A stretch of DNA of 64,000 bases from Doris montereyensis. Its lineage: Eukaryota; Mollusca; Gastropoda; Nudibranchia; Dorididae. A model generated the notes under the pieces. It searched no databases and was not told where the DNA came from. It worked only from the letters and a program-made list of their open reading frames with translations. Shown here piece after piece: positions 1 through 64,000 of this stretch (its first letter is position 1; the number at the start of each line of letters is the position of its first letter). The stretch spans positions 167,001 through 231,000 of the forward strand of contig JAXRKP010000395.1 of NCBI GenBank assembly GCA_037039925.1. Reading direction: 5' to 3'. A program made the position numbers and the translations under genes.

Positions 1-722
1 TACTCATTCTGTCATCTTGCTGTTTCCCCTTAAAGAGAAAGGGGGGGCACCTGAATTAGCGAGTTTAGGACCAAAGTGTCGATTTTCTGTTTTTTATATT
101 TTCGGGTAGAACGATCATTTATCTACCAGTTAGTGGCCAAAAAATGTCCATATGACATTTTGTTTGTTTGTTACACAATATTTTGTTGGCAAGGGTAGGT
201 AAAAATAGTCAAAATTTTTACGTAAATTACCCAAACACTGACTGAGAAGATGGCACTGAAAACCTGTGTGGATATATGTTACTTTAAAAAAAATTATAAA
301 AAAAAAACTATCCAAAATATCTAAAAGACTGGACGTCACTTTTTAGATATTGAATGGAAATAACGATCTGCACAGATTTTTAGTGATTTTATTCATAACT
401 AAGTGAGGAAATAGATTTTGAAAATTGGGTCAAAATCCAAAATGACGGCCGTTTCCTTAGCAACTAAGGACTACAAACTTTTCAATGACACAGGATGACT
501 GTATTTTGACAGTTACTCATATATAGATACTAAAATAAAAAAACTCTAACTCAAAAGCGAAACAAATCACTTAATTCACCCTGTGGATCACTGCATATGG
601 TGAACAGGGTAAATTCCAATTAAACGAAACAAAATCTTGTGCTGTTCTCTTATCATGAATTTTCTGCAAACTTTATTTTCTTGCCCTTGTTGAAAGATTT
701 TTTTATAAATATTTTTTTCCAG
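1..722. other. VIRMA: Intron sequence upstream of first visible exon
   Basis: AT-rich, no conserved ORF. It contains a fragment of repeat C at about 8-35 (TCATCTTGCTGTTTCCCC) and its hairpin end at about 568-628. The first VIRMA exons are not here. Confidence 0.7.
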
Positions 723-60051
<59,329 letters not shown>

Positions 60052-60147
60052 AGCCTCTGGAATAGAAAATTTAGGATGAAGTATTGTTTAAACTGACGAT
60101 TTATTTAGGTCAATGAATTGCATTCCGTTGTAGCATATTATTTTTAA

Positions 60148-60983
60148 ATCTCTGAGTGCTGGCCCTTTTGAAAAAAACAAAACCCCCAGTGGTACAAAAA
60201 CATAAAATATTGATCAAAACAGATATAGAAAGATTGAATATCTATTGTATTCATGAGAACAACAGTTAGTGTTTCATTTTCCTTTATCTTCAAGACGTTT
60301 GTATTATCCAAAAGCGAACAAAAATGGTAAGGAAATTGTAAAGAATAAGATTACAGTCACGGCATGACTCAAATCTCAATTTGGACTGCCTTTGTACGGT
60401 TGTAAAGAGAAAGTCTGTTGAAAAATCTCAAACTATCACTGTCAGTCAGTACATTCTACTTTATCTCCCTCATCATCCTTCCCATGCAAGTAACAGTTTG
60501 AGTTCCATTAGGTGTAAATGTAGTTGTTTCACTACATTTTCCTCTGTCATACCTCCTTACTAGGGTTGGGGGTAGGGTTTTGTCCTGCAACATCTAGACC
60601 TATGTAAATGTAAGTGTAAGCCTTCGTCTATTGTCTTATCAAGGTTCTCCTCATTTAGATCTAGCTTAAACTCAGCATACTCATCACTTTCTGACTCAAT
60701 ATCAGAGCCCTCAGTTGTTAAATTTATCATCACATTTTATTTACTGGACGCCAATATGAGCTTTCTTGGCTCAGCTCACAGAATAAATTAATTAGAAATA
60801 CTTCAGATGGTCAAAATCAATCAATTTGTAATGACGGATGCGAAAGAGCTGACAGATCACAGCAGTTTGATTGCTGTCGTAACTGGTGCGCAAAAGATTC
60901 ACTCTTTTGTTCCACAAAGGGTGCTGGAGTAGCACTGATCAGGCTTCTGTCTCGCAACTGTTGCGGGAATAGCACTCAGAGAG
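60148..60983. mobile_element. piggyBac-like element PB5 inside the VIRMA 3' UTR
   Basis: Left TTAA (60144-60147) then ATCTCTGAGTGCTGGCCC; right GGGAATAGCACTCAGAGAG then TTGA. Core CTCTGAGTGCT is inverted at both ends. On the minus strand near 60650-60720 an acidic run (TTEGSDIESESDEYAEF) resembles a piggyBac transposase N-terminus. No DDE core. Confidence 0.7.
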
Positions 60984-61129
60984 TTGAAGTTCATTTTCCT
61001 TCCCCAAAATTATTGTATGTTATGTACATATTACATCCAAAATGGATACACAGTGTTACAATATATTATGAATATTTCATAGATGCATCTTGAAGGATAA
61101 CAAAGTGAAAATATGATGTGTGCATTGAA

Positions 61130-61135
61130 AATAAA
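61130..61135 (+). promoter_or_regulatory. Candidate polyadenylation signal AATAAA for VIRMA
   Basis: First canonical hexamer after the stop codon outside the 3'-UTR transposon, followed within about 40 nt by a T-rich stretch (TTGTTTTTCTTG). Position inferred; no transcript evidence. Confidence 0.6.
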
Positions 61136-61197
61136 GTGAATTTAATTCTAAATAACCTCAGTGCAAATTGTTTTTCTTGTTTCATGCATTATTATTA

Positions 61198-61260
<63 letters not shown>

Positions 61261-61263
61261 TAT
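61198..61263. repeat. (ATT)n microsatellite
   Basis: About 20 ATT units, just past the predicted poly(A) site. Confidence 0.95.
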
Positions 61264-61414
61264 ATGCACAGAGACGACCAATTTTTTTTTATGTCTGAGA
61301 ATGTGATTTTATTATGAAAGCTTACTCAAGTGAATCGATTCTACCATTCACTTCTAAAACCCCTGATCCGCGGACCATCTTGCTTCAAGCTTTGTCCCCT
61401 TCCCTTCATCCGTC

Positions 61415-61970
61415 TTCATGATAAAGATAAAAAATAGATTTATAGTTTGTATCCTCACACAAGTGCAGACTCGCCAACCGTACATCCTTTATCCCCCAGC
61501 AGGCCATTTCATTTAAAGTCCTCAACTCCCTGGGGAGCGGGGACTTGATAGTCACGAGGCAAGGTGTTGCCTTCTCAACCAAAAGGTGATGAGTTCGAGC
61601 CCCGCGAACAGTCGAAAAAAATTCTCAAGTTTTTCCAGCAAAATCTATCCCCCTGGTCCATTTAGATCGACAGATACCTAGTCCCATCGGAGACGGATGA
61701 TACAAAGAAGGTCCCATGTGCTGATCACAACACTCCCTTGGATGTTTTACAGGGTAGTCAGGGAAAATGAAAAATCCTACCAGAAACCCTGAGATCATCT
61801 TAGTTGTGAATTTTTTTCAAATCAAATAAAAAAAGCCTGGAGAGCATATAATAAATAATACACCAACCTGTTAGGCGGTTTGTACTAACACTCTGATAAG
61901 ATCTTTCTTCTACCTATTGCTATGTACTCCTTCACACCTGAGCCAAGTGAGGAAAGAAGAGGGAAGTACC
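61415..61970 (+). repeat. Dispersed repeat D, split by SINE B
   Basis: GATAAAGATAAAAAATAGATT to CTCAACTCCCTGGGGAGC, then SINE B, then GAGCATATAATAAATAATAC to ACACTCTGATAAGATCTTTC. Same order as the uninterrupted copy at 28780-29535. Confidence 0.78.
61550..61840 (+). repeat. SINE family B copy nested in repeat D
   Basis: Head CGAGGCAAGGTGTTGCCTTC with B box GAGTTCGAGCCCC, body TTTTTCCAGCAAAATCTATC, ACCTAGTCCCATCGGAGAC, TTTTACAGGGTAGTCAGGG and end TTCAAATCAAATAAAAAAA. Confidence 0.8.
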
Positions 61971-62073
61971 TTTCCTAAATGTACAACGTTGTGAAAAAGA
62001 GTCAACTCATATTAACAAGATGCCAATATTGAGTATATTTGAACCTATCCTAATGAAAGGCTTATAAGTTATA

Positions 62074-62248
62074 CAGTAGTCGCTGGATAAAAGCACACTT
62101 CATAAAAGCACACTCTGCATAAACACACGCCTACATCTGTTGACCGAATTTTTACTACATAATAAAAGTGTTCTAATAAACACACGGTATGCATAAAAGC
62201 ATGTCTTTTCTTGTGCCCAAAGGGAATGTGTTTATCCAGCGACTACAT
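62074..62248. mobile_element. MITE, second copy of the 56468 family, right end damaged
   Basis: CAGTAGTCGCTGGATAAAAG at the left after TA; right end TTTATCCAGCGACTACATTG lacks the final CTG and is drawn into a 37-bp tandem repeat. Confidence 0.82.
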
Positions 62249-62345
62249 TGGCATTTATTTAGTGTTCCTTATCCAGCGACTACATTGGCATTTATTTAGT
62301 GTTCCTTATCCAGAGACTACATTGGCATTTATTTCGTGTTCCATT
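62228..62345. repeat. 37-bp tandem repeat, three copies, seeded by a MITE end
   Basis: TTATCCAGCGACTACATTGG then CATTTATTTAGTGTTCC, three times; the unit contains the MITE terminus. Confidence 0.9.
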
Positions 62346-62436
62346 GGAATCATGCACGTTTTTTCATATTACTAACATTTGGTAATGTGCTGTAGGTTCC
62401 TATCAAATAAAACAATAAAACAATTCTTTATTCATT

Positions 62437-62760
62437 AAAAGGGGTCTCAGTTAACCAGAGGCAAGCTGTGTCATTTCAGCCTCTCAATAAGAAGCGACCT
62501 ATCAACTGAGCAAACTGCGCTCCTATATAATATAAGGTGGCTAAGATTGTTTCTGTCTTGTCCTTGTGCTTGTTCTAGTGGGCGCTAACGTTATTTACTG
62601 TCATTTCCTCGACATGATAAAAGTAAGTAACATCCAGTTCTGTAATCAATCGAACAGTGGGCCAATACATATTGCCATATGTAATTCGTATTGCGGGTTC
62701 TATGGCCCCTTAAGAACAAAGACGATACAAAGACAATAAGAGATAAGAGCATAAACAGTG
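62437..62760 (-). repeat. Diverged relative of the 26984 foldback/tRNA-like element
   Basis: Minus strand carries GGAGCGCAGTTTGCTCAGTT (compare GGAGCGTAGTTAGCTCGGTT) and GGTTAACTGAGACCCC; arm-like words CTGTCTTGTCCTTGTGCTTG and GAACAAAGACGATACAAAGA flank it in inverted sense. Arms no longer pair perfectly. Confidence 0.55.
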
Positions 62761-62884
62761 ACAATTATGAGTAGTAAACAGATTCGAAGTCGAACTAGTA
62801 ATCTCTGCCTGGACGAGACAGGTTTAAATCAGTTGGAACCAGTTGCCTCTACAAAGCCAACTTGCAGGCAAGCCAAACGAGTTG

Positions 62885-63318
62885 TCTTCACATGGGTATC
62901 ACTATCAGACAGGATTGAACCAGTAGCATTCACATGGATATCAGACAGGATTGAACCAGTAGCATTCACACGGGTATCGGACAGGATTGAACCAGTAGCA
63001 TTCACATGGGTATCAGACAGGATTGAACCAATAGCATTCACATGGGTATCAGACAGGATTGAATCACTAGCATTCACATGGGTATCAGACAGGATTGAAT
63101 CCTAGCATTCACGTGGGTATCAGACAGGATTGAATCACTAGCATTCACATGGATATCAGACAGGATTGAATCACTAGTATTCACGTGGGTATCAGACAAT
63201 ATTGAATCACTAGCATTCACATGGATATCAGACAGGATGAATCACTAGCATTCACGTGGGTATCAGACAGGATGAATCACTAGCGTTCACGTGGGTATCA
63301 GACAGGATTGAATCTTGA
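62885..63318. repeat. 36/37-bp minisatellite, about 11 copies
   Basis: Unit CACATGGGTATCAGACAGGA then TTGAACCAGTAGCATT; later units read GAATCACTAGCATTCACG with one-base deletions. Abuts the LINE copy at 63318. Confidence 0.95.
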
Positions 63319-64000
63319 TAGAACGCATTAAAAGTTTTTACAATAGTGAAAGCTCAAATCAGTAAATGTATCAATGCTTTCATTTGCCGATGATTTAGCT
63401 ATGTGTGGAAAATCAGAAAGTGACCTTCAGTCGAATATCAACATTATGAACAGTGAACTAAATAAAAGAGGAATGAGAGTAAATGCAAAGAAAACCAAAA
63501 CAATGCTAGTAACTAGGGAAGCTAAAACACAAAATCTTAAATTGGGCAGAGAATTTAGAACAAGTTCAAAGCTACAATTATCTAGGAGTAATGATTAACT
63601 CAGAGGGAAAACTAAGAGAAGAAATCAGGCAAGTGCAATATATAACCATCGAGGAAAGGCATTTGTGGGTAAACAAGAATTCTCAACAAAAACCAAAATG
63701 GCAGTATACAACACAGTTTATTATCCTAATTTCCTCTATGGCAGTGAAACCTAGACCTTAGACAGTAGAGAATACAGTAGAGTACAGGCAGCTGAAATGA
63801 AATATCTAAGAAGAGTGGTAGGGAAAACTAAAACAGACAAAATCAGAAACACAACAATAAGAGATCGAACCAAAGCAGATGGCATAACAACTAAGATAGA
63901 AATAAATCAATTGAAATGGTTTGAGCATGTAAACAGAATGAATGACAAAATAATAGCTAAATCAGTATACATTGCTAAAGCCCAAGGTAAAAGACCAAAA
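63318..64000 (+). mobile_element. LINE copy, 5'-truncated and internally deleted, runs off window
   Basis: Same family as 32690-35945. It begins GATAGAACGCATTAAAAGTT, jumps over about 170 bp relative to the longer copy, then reads FADDLAMCGKSESDLQ, NELNKRGMRVNAKKTKTMLV-like and AAEMKYLRRVVGKTK segments. It keeps FADD at the catalytic box, where the longer copy has FGDD. Long identical stretches to that copy. Confidence 0.88.

Larger units (their letters stand above)
60052..61155 (+). other. VIRMA: VIRMA 3' UTR
   Basis: Non-coding sequence from the stop codon to just past the best polyadenylation signal. Most of it (60148-60983) is a piggyBac-like non-autonomous element. The end is inferred from the AATAAA at 61130 and the T-rich stretch at 61169-61180; an earlier AATAAA at 60782 lies inside the transposon and could give a shorter form. 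Confidence 0.65.

Overview
The window is a stretch of animal nuclear DNA: AT-rich, full of introns, with GT-AG splice sites, tRNA-headed SINEs, LINE fragments, TIR elements and very many minisatellites. It is essentially one gene. Thirty-eight plus-strand exons between 723 and 60051 together encode an orthologue of VIRMA (virilizer / KIAA1429), the large scaffold of the nuclear m6A mRNA methyltransferase complex (the METTL3-METTL14-WTAP 'writer'). The identification rests on collinear family blocks: an N-terminal DGLxLxGxY segment followed by SPPPPPPP, a FNPLEFYLTPLI segment, a KWV-ALE-IP-like segment, a MLKELL...LLLLSELLPLP segment, a RKLWSVHL segment, TSRPPSMHVDDF and a terminal HMRSFTK stop. 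The first exons (roughly the first 60 residues) lie upstream. Splice phases match at 35 of the 37 exon joins, which makes the exon model strong. The organism is probably a lophotrochozoan, most likely a gastropod mollusc. That is inference from gene sequence and genome texture, including frequent AGATCT-type motifs.

Layout: 1-722 intron; 723-2229 conserved N-terminal region; 3371-4579 one long exon with an unusual RD/RE mixed-charge tract and an SR tract; 6588-7448 acidic linker; 9312-47872 the helical/armadillo-like body; 50433-60051 the RG-rich C-terminal tail; 60052 to about 61155 the 3' UTR with AATAAA at 61130; 61155-64000 downstream repeats. Exons total about 6.5 kb of 60 kb; introns and transposons fill the rest.

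Intron contents: (1) private minisatellites in most large introns (units of about 16-67 bp; for example 35 bp x38 at 15974-17305 and 51 bp x~24 at 45500-46740); (2) a LINE with endonuclease and reverse transcriptase remnants at about 32690-35945, a 764-bp internally deleted copy inverted at 39670-40433 with a 10-bp target duplication, and a third copy running off the end at 63318-64000; (3) two tRNA-headed SINE families and a third dispersed hairpin repeat ('repeat C'); (4) several non-autonomous DNA elements with piggyBac-like TTAA/CYCTTT ends (5370-6483, 8347-9018, 44495-45166, 48169-48915, one in the VIRMA 3' UTR at 60148-60983) and pogo/mariner-like TA/CAGT ends (54307-55124, 56468-56661, 62074-62248); (5) a perfect 77-bp inverted repeat around a tRNA-like core at 26984-27238.

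The main oddity in the gene is a set of frame breaks: three in exon 4, one each in exons 8, 19 and 35, and phase conflicts at the exon 31/32 and 36/37 joins. Nearly all sit at homopolymers, mostly G runs, and nearly all look like one missing base. Splice sites and coding blocks around them are intact, so assembly or base-calling error is more likely than a dead gene, but the sequence alone cannot settle this. No bacterial operon, CRISPR array, rRNA or functional tRNA gene was seen.
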